64,000 nt of DNA from Piromyces finnis. Taxonomy: Eukaryota > Neocallimastigomycota > Neocallimastigomycetes > Neocallimastigales > Neocallimastigaceae. Of the stretch, positions 38,783 through 53,309 are shown in pieces. The stretch lies in NCBI GenBank assembly GCA_002104945.1, contig MCFH01000063.1:1-64000 (forward strand). The letters are read 5' to 3'. Both the position numbers and the translations under genes were made by a program. The notes below the pieces were generated by a model. That model did no database searches. It was not told the origin of the DNA and worked only from the letters and a program-made list of their open reading frames with translations. Within the stretch, counting starts at the first letter, position 1; each line of letters opens with the position of its first letter.

Positions 38783-39538
38783 CTCAATAATTCAATTTCT
38801 AAAGTAAATTTTTCATTTCATATTTAAGAATTATTCTATCTCTCTCTATTATTTTTTATTTATTAATTATATAAAAAGATTTTCTATTTTAGATATGTAG
38901 TTGCTTTTGAAAAAAACTGCTCTTTAATTTAGATGTAAAAGTTCTTTTATGTATAACTAATGTAGTCTTTGTATAATTTTTTTAAATAATAAAATAAAAT
39001 AATATTCTAATAAAAATATTATTCCAATAAAAAATAGTCTTAATATAATTGATTATAGATTTCACTATTTTTTTTAGAGAGCAATATATAAGCGTAGGAA
39101 AAAAGAATTAGTTATAAATTCATATAAAAAGATAACATGTATTCCATTTCTCTATTTCTCTTTTGAATGTATTTTAATTAATGTATTAATAAATGTAAAT
39201 GTAAATGTATGTATCAATAGTTTTAATTATTTTAACCAATTATTTAAAATAATTTAAAATTTATTTCAATAAAAAAGTTCTTTATTTTTTTTTATAAATG
39301 AAAGTTATGGCATTTAAAATTCAATTAATTAAATATAAATCTAATTAAATGAAAAGTAAAGCTTATTATTTTTTTTTATTAACATTGTTGTATAATGCAA
39401 TAAACTTTTGATAAATATTATTCAAATACTTTAATTTAAAATAAATAAATAAATAGAAAAAAAGAATAATAAGAATTATTTTTTTTAAAAGTAATAATTT
39501 AGTAATATATATTCATTTTCAGGTACATAACGGTTATA

Positions 39539-39586
<48 letters not shown>

Positions 39587-39716
39587 ATTGTAATTAATTC
39601 CAAAATTTATATATTTTCAGTAAACGAATTTCAAAATAGGTTAATTCAGAAATCTAAATTTTAAATTTTCAAAATTTCGAAATTTCAAAATTAATTTTAT
39701 ATAATCAAGAATATTT

Positions 39717-39777
<61 letters not shown>

Positions 39778-39874
39778 TATAAAAGAAATCATTTAAATAT
39801 TTATCAAATAACTAGTACATAATTATTTTAAAAAATACATATATAGCCAATACATTTCTGTGTAATTAATAAAA
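38520..39874. other. AT-rich intergenic DNA with very long poly(T) runs
   Basis: Contains poly(T) at 38753-38782, about 39544-39582 (39 nt) and about 39719-39771 (53 nt), the last ending about 100 bp before the SET/MYND start codon. No gene is visible. Long T tracts close to promoters can exclude nucleosomes. Confidence 0.6.
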
Positions 39875-41452
39875 ATGGAAGAATTTCTTGCAGAGAATAA
39901 TTTACGATCTGTAGAAAGTGAGGAAAAATATCGTTCTATAGTGACCGATGTAAAAATTAAAAAAGGAACAATTATTATTAGTTCCCCCTCAATGGGTTTA
40001 GTTCTTATGGAAAATGTTAGAAATGACTATTGTCATTGCTGTTTGGGTCTATTAAGAAAAACAAAGAGTCGTTGTTCAAGATGTAAAGTTGCTCATTATT
40101 GTTCTCGTGAATGTCAGGTAAAGGCATGGTCTTCAGGTCATAAATATACATGTAAATTATGGAAAGAAAAAAAACTTTTTGATAATGATTTAATGGATAT
40201 TGATTTGTTAGTACAAGTCGTTTTAAAAATTTGTGCTAATGATGATGAGGAGAAAACATCTTCCAAAAATATAGAAAATGAAAAAAAAAAAGAAGAAGTG
40301 GGCAGTATGGCTCCTGACAAGTTAAAAGATATCAAAGAAAGTAAGGAAACTCATCAATGGAAAGAAAGAGAGGATTGTATCAACTGTGAAGCTTTCTTAT
40401 CCCTTATGACCCATCAAGATAAAATTGAATTTGAAGAATGGAAATATTTAAGAGATATGGCTAAAGCTGTATTATTAATTGTTCCAGATCTTGAGGAAAA
40501 GACTTCCCAATCCGAATTAATTCAACATTTACTTCGTTTTAAATGTAATAATTTTGTGTATCATGATACCCAATTATTTGGTATAGCTGAATCTGCTTTC
40601 CCTGTTGGATCTCTTTTTAATCATTCTTGTTGTCCTAATGCCACATTATATTATCATGAAGGTCGTCAAATTATTCGTGCTATGCGTGATATCCCACGTG
40701 GAGAAGAAATATGTATTACTTATACAGATGTTATGAATGCTCGTCCTCAACGTCAACAAATTCTTCTTCAAAAATATAAATTTGAATGCCAGTGTGACCG
40801 TTGTCTTGACAATAACGGATTAGACCAAAAATTAATCCCATTAGAAGAAGAAAAGGAAGAAGAAAAAGAAAAAGATAGTAATAAAACTTCAAAAGATCAA
40901 AAGGAAAAAGAAGACTTTTCTTACATTGAAAGGCAATTAAATCCAGACTTACTTTCTGTTCATGATGTTTTTGATAAAGAAAAATGTAAAATATTAGCTT
41001 CTCAATTGGAAGGAAATCCACCTTTTGCATCCAATCCTATGTTGAAATTTATTGTTATTGTAGCTGCTAAATTACTTTCAGTTATAGATGCTTCTGATGA
41101 AGAATTTGATGGGGTTCATCATGAAGTCGTTGCTGCTATTGACCCTCTTGAATTAAAATTATTTACCAAAGTTTGTCAATACACTTACAATTGTATTGAT
41201 GCTAGTGATTATGCACATGCCTCACTTTCTTCTCTTTTCGTTTTAATGGCTTACCTCGTCTTTCTTGGTCGTTATCATCCACTTACCGGATTACAATGGC
41301 TTACTTTTGCTAAATTAATTTGGAATCGTAGTGATGATTATCATGATGAAGCAGTACAATCTCTTTATCTTGCTAAAACAGCTATTATAATTGCTGAAGG
41401 TAGAAGCGATATTTTAGAAGAAATAGAAAATTTGATACAACAATTTAAATAA
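39875..41452 (+). CDS. SET and MYND domain protein (SMYD-type lysine methyltransferase)
   Basis: Single exon, 525 residues. A split SET domain begins near residue 15 (…SEEKYRSIVTDVKIKKGTIIISS…). It is interrupted by a MYND zinc finger at 53-93 with Cys53/56, 67/70, 76, 80, His89 and Cys93. The SET core resumes with GSLFNHSCCPNA (NHSC at 249-252), RAMRDIPRGEEICITYTD, then a post-SET Cys cluster (FECQCDRC). These bind S-adenosylmethionine and the substrate lysine. An acidic/Lys-rich insertion lies near residues 320-350, and the C-terminal 150 residues are helical, matching the TPR-like C-terminal domain of SMYD proteins. It probably methylates histone or non-histone lysines; the substrate cannot be told from sequence. 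Confidence 0.93.
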   Translation: MEEFLAENNLRSVESEEKYRSIVTDVKIKKGTIIISSPSMGLVLMENVRNDYCHCCLGLLRKTKSRCSRCKVAHYCSRECQVKAWSSGHKYTCKLWKEKKLFDNDLMDIDLLVQVVLKICANDDEEKTSSKNIENEKKKEEVGSMAPDKLKDIKESKETHQWKEREDCINCEAFLSLMTHQDKIEFEEWKYLRDMAKAVLLIVPDLEEKTSQSELIQHLLRFKCNNFVYHDTQLFGIAESAFPVGSLFNHSCCPNATLYYHEGRQIIRAMRDIPRGEEICITYTDVMNARPQRQQILLQKYKFECQCDRCLDNNGLDQKLIPLEEEKEEEKEKDSNKTSKDQKEKEDFSYIERQLNPDLLSVHDVFDKEKCKILASQLEGNPPFASNPMLKFIVIVAAKLLSVIDASDEEFDGVHHEVVAAIDPLELKLFTKVCQYTYNCIDASDYAHASLSSLFVLMAYLVFLGRYHPLTGLQWLTFAKLIWNRSDDYHDEAVQSLYLAKTAIIIAEGRSDILEEIENLIQQFK

Positions 41453-41492
41453 AATAAATAAAAACATTTTCTTTTTAGATATAATAACAGTA

Positions 41493-41558
<66 letters not shown>

Positions 41559-41943
41559 GTAATAAAAAAAAAAAAAAACTTTATAAAATTAATTTACAAT
41601 ACAATGACTTCATTTTTTAGCTATCGATGACATTGTAATTATTAAAAGTTAATTTTTTTTTTTTTTTAAAAAAAAAAGATACCTGTATATACTTTTTATA
41701 TTTAATTATACTAAAACCACAATTCTATTTATTTTTAAACATCATTTTTAAATAAAAGAAGATTAAAATAAAATATTGTAGCTTTTTAAAGGTTTTAATT
41801 TTGGTAACACAAATGAACAATTTTAAGTTCATAGAGTAATTAATTAATTTGATCATTATTTATATAAAATAATTATTAAAAATAATAATAATAAAAAAAA
41901 AGTTTTTTCTTTTAATAAAAAAGAAAAAAGAGGTTTTCTATCT

Positions 41944-41977
<34 letters not shown>

Positions 41978-42203
41978 AAATTCAGAAAGAAAGAAAAAAG
42001 TATAAATAATAATAATAACAAAAAAAAAAAAAAAAAACTTTTTTAAAGTTAATAAATTATAAAAAAAAGAAAATATATCATTAAAAAAAATAATATTAAA
42101 ATTCAATTTTATTGTGGTGTTTTTATTTCATAAATATCTTTCTTTTTGTAATATTGAGAAAAGTAAAATTATCAATTAAACACATATATTATATATTAAA
42201 ATT

Positions 42204-42235
<32 letters not shown>

Positions 42236-42275
42236 ATATTTTCTAAATAAATACAATTTATCGAAAATTTAATTT

Positions 42276-42311
<36 letters not shown>

Positions 42312-42413
42312 ATTCAATAAGGAGAGAATAGAGAATACATAAGATTATTTCTTAATAAATTCATAATTCTATATTATATATGTAAAATTCAAAATTCTTA
42401 TTTTATATTAACC
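41453..42413. other. AT-rich intergenic DNA with AAT array and homopolymers
   Basis: An (AAT)n run lies at 41494-41556, poly(T) at 41945-41974, and poly(A) at about 42205-42234 and 42277-42310. The last two lie within about 210 bp of the VPS15 start. No gene is visible. Confidence 0.6.
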
Positions 42414-45400
42414 ATGGGAAATATTAATTCTAATTTGGTGATATCAGCGAGTATTGATAACTACTTGTCAGAAATTGAAGGATTTAAATATAAAAAAAGG
42501 TTAAAAAAAGCAACTTATTTTTTTTTTTTTTATTGATTATATATATATATTAAATTAAGCAAATAGGATATACTGTTTTTTTTTTAGCAGAAAAAATAAC
42601 AAATTTCATTATATAATTTATAATTATATATAAATGTAAACTTTTCAACACTTTTTTTTTTAAAACTAATTTGGAATTTGAAATCAAATTTCTGAATTGA
42701 AATTTTTTAAAAATAATTATTTAGAAATCATTTTTATTTTAAAATATTCAAAGCTTTTTAAAATTATTAAAATTCCAAAGATATTTTCTTCCTTTTCAAA
42801 TTAATATTATCAAAAATCAAATTATACAATTATATGTATCATTTTCAACAAGGAATATATACTTTTTAAAACAATATGGATTATTCATCTGTTGAGAAAA
42901 TTAATTTGAAATTTGAAATTTAAATTTTTTGAATTTCTCTTTATAATTATTTAAATATAATAAAATATATAAATATATACAAGTATATATAATAAACTGT
43001 ATTTTTATTATTATTAATATTTTTTCCCTTTTTTTTTTTTTTTTTAAAAAAAATAGTTTAGGAAGTGCTCTTTTTTTAAAAACAATTTGTTGTAGACATA
43101 CAGAAGGATTGGTTGTAGTTAAAATTTATATAAAAACATCATTGGATATTAATTTAAAAAGTTATATCAATGAATTAAAAGGTAAAAAAAAAAGATATTT
43201 TTAATTTTGCTTATATGTATATCTATAGAAATATAAAATTTATTAAATTTCATTTTTTTTTAAAATACTTTATATATACCACTTTTTTTATTTATTTTTA
43301 TTTTTATTTTATATTATATATGTTATTTTTATTCTTAATTATTATCAAATTCTGTTAATTTATATTTTGTTAAAGAGGAGAGACATCTATTAAACGAAAT
43401 TCCAAATGCATTTCCATTTCAACAAATTATAGAAACAGAAAAAGCAGGATATCTTATTCGACAATACTTTCCAAATAATTTATATGATAGAATAAGGTTT
43501 GTTTTATTATATCTCTAAATATCATTAATAATAATAATAATAATAGTAGTATTGGAAAAATAAAATATATGTCATTTTTCATTTATTTAGTTTTATTTCA
43601 TATTTAACAGTATACCTGTTTTTTTTTTTTTTATGATATTTTATTTTATTTAAATTATTAAAACTTTATTAACATTGTTACATTTATTTTTATTCCTTTT
43701 ACTACAATTGTTATTATTATTATATTATATATGTATATAATTATATTAGTACAAGACCCTTTTTAAATACAATAGAAAAAAAATGGATTTCATATCAATT
43801 ATTAAAAGGTTTATCAGAAGTACATAAAAAAGGTGTAAGTTATAAAAAAATCATATACATATAAAAATTATAAAGAAAAATAATAACTCTGTAAATTTTT
43901 TTTCTTTTATATAAAAGAAAATAAATTCTAATATTATTTTATTTTATGTAAAAAAGAATTTTTGTTATTATTATTATTATTATTATTTTTTTTTAAATTA
44001 TATCTAATGAAAATATCAATATAAAAAGCATAATTCATATTTTAATACTTTTAATTTTTTCATTCATCCTTCACCTTTCTTAAAATAGATTTGTCATGGA
44101 GATATTAAAACAGAAAATATTATGGTTACTAGTTGGAATTGGATTTATCTTTCAGATTTTGCTAGTTATAAACCAACTTATTTACCAGAAGTAAATACTT
44201 TTTATTTTTATATATATATATATAAATAGGATTAAGCGATATCTTTTTTATTTTTTTGTCAATTTTTCATATTTGTATTTTAGTAGTAAATACCAAAATA
44301 TGTATATATATTTTTTTATGGAATAAACTTCAATAGGATAATCCTGAATGGTTCTCATTCTTTTTTGATTCATCTGCTCGACGTACATGTTATATTGCTC
44401 CAGAACGTTTTTATGCTTCAAGTGATTTCTTATTCCAACCCGAAATTTCAAAGGATGGAAAACTTACACCAGCTATGGATATATTTTCATTAGGGTAGGT
44501 TAGAAAATAAAATATAAAAAATAGAAATAGAACTGACAAGACTAAAAATTAGAAATATCAAAAATAAAATATTTATAATAAATGTTTTTTTTTTTTTTCC
44601 TTTTCTTAATTATATTCCATATTTTTTTTTTTTGTTTACTTATTTAAATTTTTATATATAATATTTTCTTTACATCTTTTCTTACATAAAAGTTGTGTTA
44701 TTGCTGAATTATTTTTGGAAGGTAGTAGCATTTTTACCTTTTCCCAACTCCTTCGATATCGTAATAATAAATATGATCCATCCGTAGAATTAGAAAAAAT
44801 TCAAGATATTCATATACGGGTAAATGCTCATAATATAGGAGAAAATTAAGTTTTATAATTAATACTTAGTAATTGAATAAAAGTTAATTATTTAAAAACT
44901 ATGTATATTATTTATAAAGTCGTTAATTAAAGATATGATCCATTTGAATCCAGAAGATAGGAAATCTGCTGATTATTATTTAGAGCATTGGTAAATTTAT
45001 TGATCTATTTACGAACAAAGATTATAATTATCAATTATAATATTACATATATATTAATGATAAATAACTTATAACATGTTAAAAAATAATAAAAATGATT
45101 TTGTATTTCCTCACTTTCACCTCTTTCTCTTTATTAGGAAGGGAAAGGCATTTCCAAATTATTTTTATGATTTTTTACATCATTATATATCCTCATTTAC
45201 AGGTAAGTGATAAAAAGTAAATAATGAAGAATGAATAAATAATAAATTTTTATACTAAATATATAATTATTTTATAATAAAAAATTATATAATTACTTAT
45301 TTTACGCTTCATGAATAATTCAAACAAAATATATCCATTTTTTAAAAAGATTTATCTTTGTATAGTAATTCGGATGACAAAATAGAAAGTATTTATAAAA

Positions 45401-46264
45401 ATTTCGAAGTTGTTATTGAATCTATCTCTTTGGAGGATTATAACAATAAAAATATAAGCGATTGTAATTATTTATTTAGTTGTTTTATTATTATATATTA
45501 TATATATATAAAGTACTACTATAGATAATAATGTTAACAATGTATAACTATTATACTCTAATGATAATACTATTTTAATATTTAATGTTAGTATTAGAAT
45601 TTTTGGAATATAATAATTTCGAACTTGATGTAAGTATCATATATCATATTGTAATAAATTATATTAATAATTATTATTTTATTATAAATAGAAAATATAA
45701 AATAATAATTAAAAATTATTTTATTTTTTTTTTTTAAAAAAGAATAGAGTAAAAAATAAAAATTTTTTAATTAATTCATTTTAATATTATTTTCATTTTT
45801 ATAGAAAGAAATTGAAAATTTGAAATTTGAGTTTATTCCGACAAAAGAGCATATTCAAAGATTACACGGTAATGCTTTTATTATTAAAAAAAATATAAAC
45901 CTTATTTCTCAATTATTGTATAATTTATTATTTATTATTAACATATATATTTAATATTCAATATTTAATATATTTATAAAAGATGGAGGTTGTCAAATTT
46001 TAATTACATATTTGTGTTCAAATATAAGAAATGTTTATTTACCATCTTCAAAAATTTTTGCATTGGATATGATCTTTTTCTTGTCTCTCTGTGTTTCTGA
46101 TCAATATAAATTGGATCAAGTTCTTCCTTATTTATTATATTTATTACAAGATGAAAATGCATATGTTAAAGTTAATACTATTCAAAAATTAACAAAATTA
46201 GTAAGTCTTTAAGTTATTTAATATATTATATTCTAAAACTATATATTAATAATTTTTAATACTA

Positions 46265-46295
<31 letters not shown>

Positions 46296-46686
46296 GTTAT
46301 TATTATTTTCTTCTTCTTCTTCCATTAGTTACAAACTGTACGATCCATATCTCCAGAAGATATTAATATTTTTACGGATTATATATATCCAAACCTTAAA
46401 CCTTTAAGTAAAGATCCAGATGTTTTTGTAAAAGCTAGTTATGCTAAGCATCTTTCTGAAATTGGTAAAAAAAATATTATAATAAACAAACAAATAAATA
46501 ATAACAATCATTTTCATTAATATTTCGAAAACAACAATAACAACAACATATATTTGATTTTAACTCTATTTATGTTTTTTATTTTTCATATATTATTATT
46601 CTTTTTAACTTTCCCAATAATTTAATAATTTAATTTTCATTTTTAGCTGATATTGCTAGTCGATTTTTGGAATTATCACAGGTAAA

Positions 46687-46750
<64 letters not shown>

Positions 46751-49728
46751 TAATAAAATATTACTGATTTATTATTATAAATTATAAATAATAAAAAATA
46801 TTTTATATTATATACTAACCAACAATATTTAATCTTCTATAGGTTTATAAACATGATAAATTAGCTGGTGGAAATAATGGTTTAGATTCAGATGATTATT
46901 ATCAATTGGTAATTACATTCTATTTATTTTATATATATAATTGGTATTATGATTTAAATATACAAAGAATATTATACTAAATTAATATATATATTAATTA
47001 CAAATAATACAAATGATAATTATTTAATAATACTATTAAATAGGAAACATACGATAATAGATTAAATATATTACGTGATATTATTGAAAAGGAAACGAGT
47101 ATTCTTTTAATTGATTCTAGTGCTTTTGTAAAGCAAGCTCTTCTTTCTAATATTTCCAATATTTGTATTTTTCTTGGAGAACAAAAAACTAATGATATGA
47201 TTTTGTCTCATTTAATTACCTATTTAAATGACCAAGAAAATTGGGTGTTAAGATAGTAAGTACAATTAATAAGGATTATTTATGGATTTTAATGAAAATT
47301 TTAAAAATTATTTTAAACAACGTATTTTTAAATTAAATAAAATAAATTGTTTTATTTTATTATTTATTTAGTGCTTTTTGGAAATGTGTTGTTGGAATTG
47401 GTGCATTTGTTGGTGTAAGAAGCCTTTCTGAATATATTATTCCATTAATGATTCAAGCTTTAAAAGGTAATATTCATTCATATTCACATATATATATGTA
47501 TAAAGTAAAATGAGAAAAAAAAAGTGATAATTTTATACTAATAAAAATTGAAAATATTAATATCATTTATTTATTTTTATGTATTTATGTTTGTGACAAC
47601 TTCTTACTATTAGATAAAGAAGAATTTAATGTTGCTCAGGTTTTAAATGCTATCACTTCTTTTTCAGAGTTAGGTCTTCTTCAACGGGACAATATTAAAA
47701 ATTTATCTGAAAAAATAATACCACTTTTTTATCATCCAAATATATATATTCGATTAGGTAGATTTCAATTCAAGCTTTATTATAAAAAAAAAATTTATTC
47801 ATTTATTCACTAATTTTATTATGTTAATTTCCAAATATATATATTAGGTGCCATTTCATTTATATCATCTACCATAAAATTTTTATCACCAGAAGATTCA
47901 CAATTTATTATTTATCCTCAAATCAAACCTTATTTATCAATTACTGAAGATATCGAATTAAATGAAAATACTCTTTTAAATTATTTAAAACCAGCTGTAA
48001 AGTTTTTCATTAATTTACTAATTCATTTCGTAATTTCACAATATAAACTAATAATATTTTAAATTTTATTCTATTATTATTATTATTATTATCTTTTTTA
48101 ATTTGTATAACTATATAGTTAAGCAGAAAATGCTTCAATTATGCTGTAAACAATATATCGAATAATACAAATAATAGTAATTATGGATATAATAATATCA
48201 TTAATATACTGAGCAATACTTCTAATGTTGATCAATCGTAAGTATTAATTATTTGTCAGTCACATGAATTAAAGGTTTTAATATATTGATTATATTAATA
48301 GGAAGTATATTCGTTTAACTTATTAATAGTTATCTTAATGAAATATTAATTAAATATTTTATATTTAAAATTATATTAAAAGGGATTCCTATTCAAGTAA
48401 AAATGATGATATTACGGAAGAGGATCAGCAAAAAATTTACTTATTAAGAAATTATATTAAACGTTTACCAAAGTATGAAATGAAATATAAACTTTATTAA
48501 GATATACAAATTAATATGTTTTTTATTTTATTAATTATTGTATTATATATATATATTTTATTAGACCAAAGGTTATGGATACAAAAAATGATAATGTAAG
48601 TTTTAATTGCATTAATGAATCAAAAATAATTCAAACTATTTGTATAAGATATATTAATAATAATATATATATATAATCAATAAAGAGTGAAAATATAGAT
48701 TTAAGAAATTATGGTGCTATACTTCATACTGTATTTTTGGGCCCACCTACAAATGAGCTTAAAAAGGCGGTAGGTTTTATATAAATTTAATAATATTTCG
48801 AATTAATGAATGTATATGATTTTATTTAAAAATAATAAGGAGAAATAAATTAATATTTATTATAATTTTAAATTTTAGAATAAAGATAATTCAAGTTATG
48901 GAAACGGTGGAAAATCTTCTGATATACTATATAATCGTCATTTTTCAAAATCATCAGGTCAATTAAATACTTTTAAACATCAACAATTTGTTAATGAAAC
49001 TATAAAAAGTAAAGTGGCTTCTCGAAGTGCTCAAGATCTGACTACTTCTTGGATCGTTGTTGATAAAAATCAAACAACATCTTCATCCTCTACTCATCTT
49101 TCTTCTCCTATTCTTCACAGTCCCTCTTCTTTAGATCATAACATTTATTCTAAACTTTTTGGAAATAATTTAAATGGAAATGTCAATAACTTGAACAAAA
49201 AAAGATCATATTTCCGTAATTCAACTCCTTCTCCTTCTCTTGATCCTATTAAAGCTGTGCCAGAAATTGGTACTTTATATGAAACCGGCGTTCCTACTTT
49301 GGAGGGAGCCAATGAAAATTCAAGTTTTGAAAAATCTATATCTGATAATATGAGTTCTCCTTCATTATCAATTAGAAGTAGCCTTTCCGCTACCAATTTA
49401 CTTAATACAGATGCTTTGCAAAAAACAAACAGCAATAATTCTAATAACAATGGAAAATCAATAGTTACAACATTAAATGATATCCCTGAAAAAATTTCTT
49501 TAAATATATCTAATAAGAAATTTGAAAATAAAGCTAAACCAAGTGGTAAAATATTAAACTATTAATAATAAAGGTTAATATATATAATATATTTATATTT
49601 AATATATTATAATTAATATGAAACTAGGTATTAATAGATATAGTATTGATTCAAATCTTAAAAGAAAAGCTCATGAACTTTTCCCACCACAAATTGGTAA
49701 TATAATAACAATATTAATATAGAAATAT

Positions 49729-49772
<44 letters not shown>

Positions 49773-52024
49773 CGTAATATCTAATTTTTTTAAAATCATA
49801 ACTATTAATTGTATTTATAATAGACTTGGGTAAAAGTGTTGGTTTTCCATCATTATATAATATATTACATTCAAAACAGAAAAATAAAACAGTAGATAAT
49901 TTGTATGATAGCAGTTGTTGGAGACCAGAAGGTATTCATATAATTAATTAATTATTTTTTTCTTTTCAAAGTATAAAATTTAAATTTTTATTTACTTCTA
50001 ATTCTTTTTTTTTTTTTTAAGGTATTTTAATTTCTTCATTTTGTGAACATTCCTCTAAAATTAATCAATTAAGTATATCGTCGGATAATGCATTTTTTGC
50101 TTCTTGTTCTAATGATGGTACATTAAAAATTTGGGATTGTAATCGATTAGAAAAAAATGTTACTAATCGTTCTCGTTTAAATCATTATCAAGGTAAAAAA
50201 AAAAAAAAAAAAAAAAAGAAATATAAATAAAAAATATATAAATTATTATTATTATTATTTATTTATCAATTTTTTTTATATAAATAATAATAAATTATAT
50301 TTAATATTTTTAGGTGGAAATGTTACTAGTATTTCATTTTGTGAAAATAGACATAGTATTATTTCTGCTTCAGATAATGGCACAATTCATGTTTCAAGGT
50401 AAAATGAATAAAGCTAATTATAATTATATTTTTATTTAATAAGTAATAATTATATAGCATATTAATATATTATTTTTTTTTAAAATAAAACTAGAATTGA
50501 ATATATGAATGCAGGTGGTCATTTGAAATATGGAAAATTTGAAAGAGTAAGAGAGATGATTTTAGAAGATGGAGAATATATAACAAATATTAATCACTAT
50601 AATACAGGTAATGTTATATTTAGATTTTTTTTTTTCAATAATTTATATTTTCATTATACAAATAAAAAATTAAAATATTATATTATATCAATAGAGTTAG
50701 AATCAGTAGTAGTAATGTCATCATCTCAAGGAAGTATATGTGGATTTGATTTGAGAACAATGAAAATTGTATGGAAATTAGATGCTTCTCCAAATTTTGG
50801 TAATTATTTCTATAAATTTAAAAATTTTTTAATTTTTTAACTTCATTATATTTATATATTTATATAATTAAAAAATATATTTAATGTTTTATAAGGTTAT
50901 GTATCCTCTTTTGCTGTTAATCCATCTAATTATTGGCTGTGTAGTGGAACATCAAAGGGTGTAATGACCCTTTGGGATATTCGTTTTTCATTACCAGTTA
51001 GTACATGGGCACATCCAAGTATGGAAAAAATAAATAAAATGAAATTATTCCCATCAAGTACTTCATCGACAGATAAGAATTATTTAAATGAATCAAAACA
51101 AGTTATTTGTGCTGTTGATAATGATAATAATGAATTATCTGCATGGAATGTGGAAACTAAAGAATGTACAGAAATTTGGTATTCTGGAAGATATAATTCA
51201 TCAAGATCATTCTATGAAAATGGTATTACTGTAAGTCCAAAAAATATTAATTTTTAATCCATTCAATAAATATATTGGAATATAATTTAGAATATAATTT
51301 AAATAATATATATAATATATATTAAAATAACACTAAAATACTTTTTTTCTTTCTTTTTCAAAAAAAAAAAAAAAAAGGCTGTCGAGCCAGAAACATCATC
51401 TATATTACCATCAATTCATAATGTCAACACTAAAAAATATAAAAATTCTGTAAATTCATTTACCTTTTTGGATAATTCTAATTATTATAGTTTCTTTAAA
51501 ATGCAGTTACCATTTATTATTTCAGTTGGTTCTGATAAACGTATTCGTTATTGGGATCAATTGAATGTAAATAGATCAATGATTTTAAATGGTGTGGAAA
51601 TGACAGATCAAAATATTAATTATAAGTAACTTTTTCTTTTTTATTTATAATAAATAATCTTTTATTATATTTTTTTTTAGTTAATAAGATATTAAAATAT
51701 TATATAATTATATATAATTATATGTTTTTTTTTTTGCTATGGATTTTTTTTATTTTTATTTTTAGGACATATCAAAAGAATTCTACTGTAATTCATTCTG
51801 AATCATCTAATTTCGAATCATGTTCAACACTTACTTTAAATAGTTCCAGTTCTTCTCCAATAAATTCAATTGGCAATATACCTCTTCATTATGCTAATTA
51901 TAATGCATCTTCTAAAAAGCTAAATGGTCATATGGATACAATTACTGATGTTACCTATACTGTAGTTCCATATCCATTAATTATTTCTAGTGGAAGGGAC
52001 GGAATAATTAATATATGGAAATAA
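42414..52024 (+). CDS. VPS15: VPS15, regulatory protein kinase subunit of the class III PI3-kinase complex
   Basis: A mosaic gene of about 34 exons (first 42414-42499, second 43057-43181, last from about 51767). The protein starts MGNIN, an N-myristoylation signal, then [27 protein letters not shown]…[10 protein letters not shown], the Vps15 N-terminal signature with the ATP-binding lysine. The kinase core has HGDIKTEN near 44100, [14 protein letters not shown] (DFA replacing DFG, as in other Vps15 proteins) and CYIAPERF. Exons from about 46000 to 48000 encode helical HEAT-like repeats. Exon 25 (about 48879-49546) is a Ser/Asn-rich linker. Exons from 50020 on encode a C-terminal WD40 propeller (…[15 protein letters not shown]…, …[14 protein letters not shown]…, …[15 protein letters not shown]). 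It anchors VPS34 to endosome and autophagosome membranes. Exact borders of the smallest exons (for example near 45595 and 48566) need transcript support. Confidence 0.93.
46685..46751. repeat. (ATT)n microsatellite in a VPS15 intron
   Basis: About 22 uninterrupted ATT units inside the intron after the short exon encoding [12 protein letters not shown]. Confidence 0.85.
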
Positions 52025-52677
52025 AAAAAGTAGTAATTTAAGAAAAAAAAAAATTTTTTTTTCCTTTTTTACCATAATAAAAAACTATAATCTTAATAAG
52101 AAAGTAGAAAAAGAAATAAACTTTTAAAATCGAAAATAATAGGTTAAAAAAAAAAAAAACATTATAATATTGATCTTGTTTGTACATAAATACTTTAATT
52201 TTTAACATATACCACATATTTATTAATATTAATAATAAATATAATGTCTATTTATGCTATATACTTAATAAAATTATAATATATATATATAAATCTTGAA
52301 AATAAAAGTTTTTTTATAATTAAATACAATAATACCATAAATTATAGTGCATTTTATTTAAGATGTTCATAAAAAAAAATAAAATATAATTATTTTTTTT
52401 TTTATTTTTATACAAAAAGATATTATATAACTATATACAATATCAATGTCATTTTATACTTTATTATATGTCATCATATCATGTTAATTGGATTTAATAA
52501 AAGTATTTATATCTTTACATAATTTTTTTAATAGTATATTTTGAGTAAATAATAAAATAAATAAATAAATAAATAATAAATAAATAATTAATAAGTAATA
52601 AATAAATAAAAAAAAACTTTATGAAATATATTTATAATTTTTTATTAAAATTAAAAAATGGTATACTATTATTTTAT
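52025..52677. other. convergent intergenic region (VPS15 / GATA factor)
   Basis: Both flanking genes end here. AT-rich with A runs and an AAATAAAT-type repeat near 52545-52610. No gene is seen. Confidence 0.5.
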
Positions 52678-53029
52678 TTATTTATCATTGAATCCTCCCA
52701 TGTTACTGTGTTTATTATTAGCATTCATTTTTGTATTGATTGGAGGATCATTGGTAAGAATTTTACCATTTTTCCATTTTACTCCACAAGCATTGCAAAG
52801 AGTGCTTTTGCCTTCAGGCCCTCTACGCCAAATAGGTGTTGATGTACATTTACAATATGCACAGAATTTTGTAGTTCCATTATTATTATTATTATTATTA
52901 GTTATTGTTGATGTAGTATTACTATTACTGCTATTATTGTTATTATCATTATTATTATCATTATTATTTTTAGCATTATTGATATTATTGTTATTATCAT
53001 TATTATTTTCATTATTATTTTTAGCATTA

Positions 53030-53063
<34 letters not shown>

Positions 53064-53080
53064 CATCATCATCATTATTA

Positions 53081-53163
<83 letters not shown>

Positions 53164-53165
53164 GC

Positions 53166-53202
<37 letters not shown>

Positions 53203-53275
53203 GTTATTATTATTATTATTATTATTATCATTATTATTACCATTATTATTACTATTATTATTACTATTACTATTA

Positions 53276-53309
<34 letters not shown>

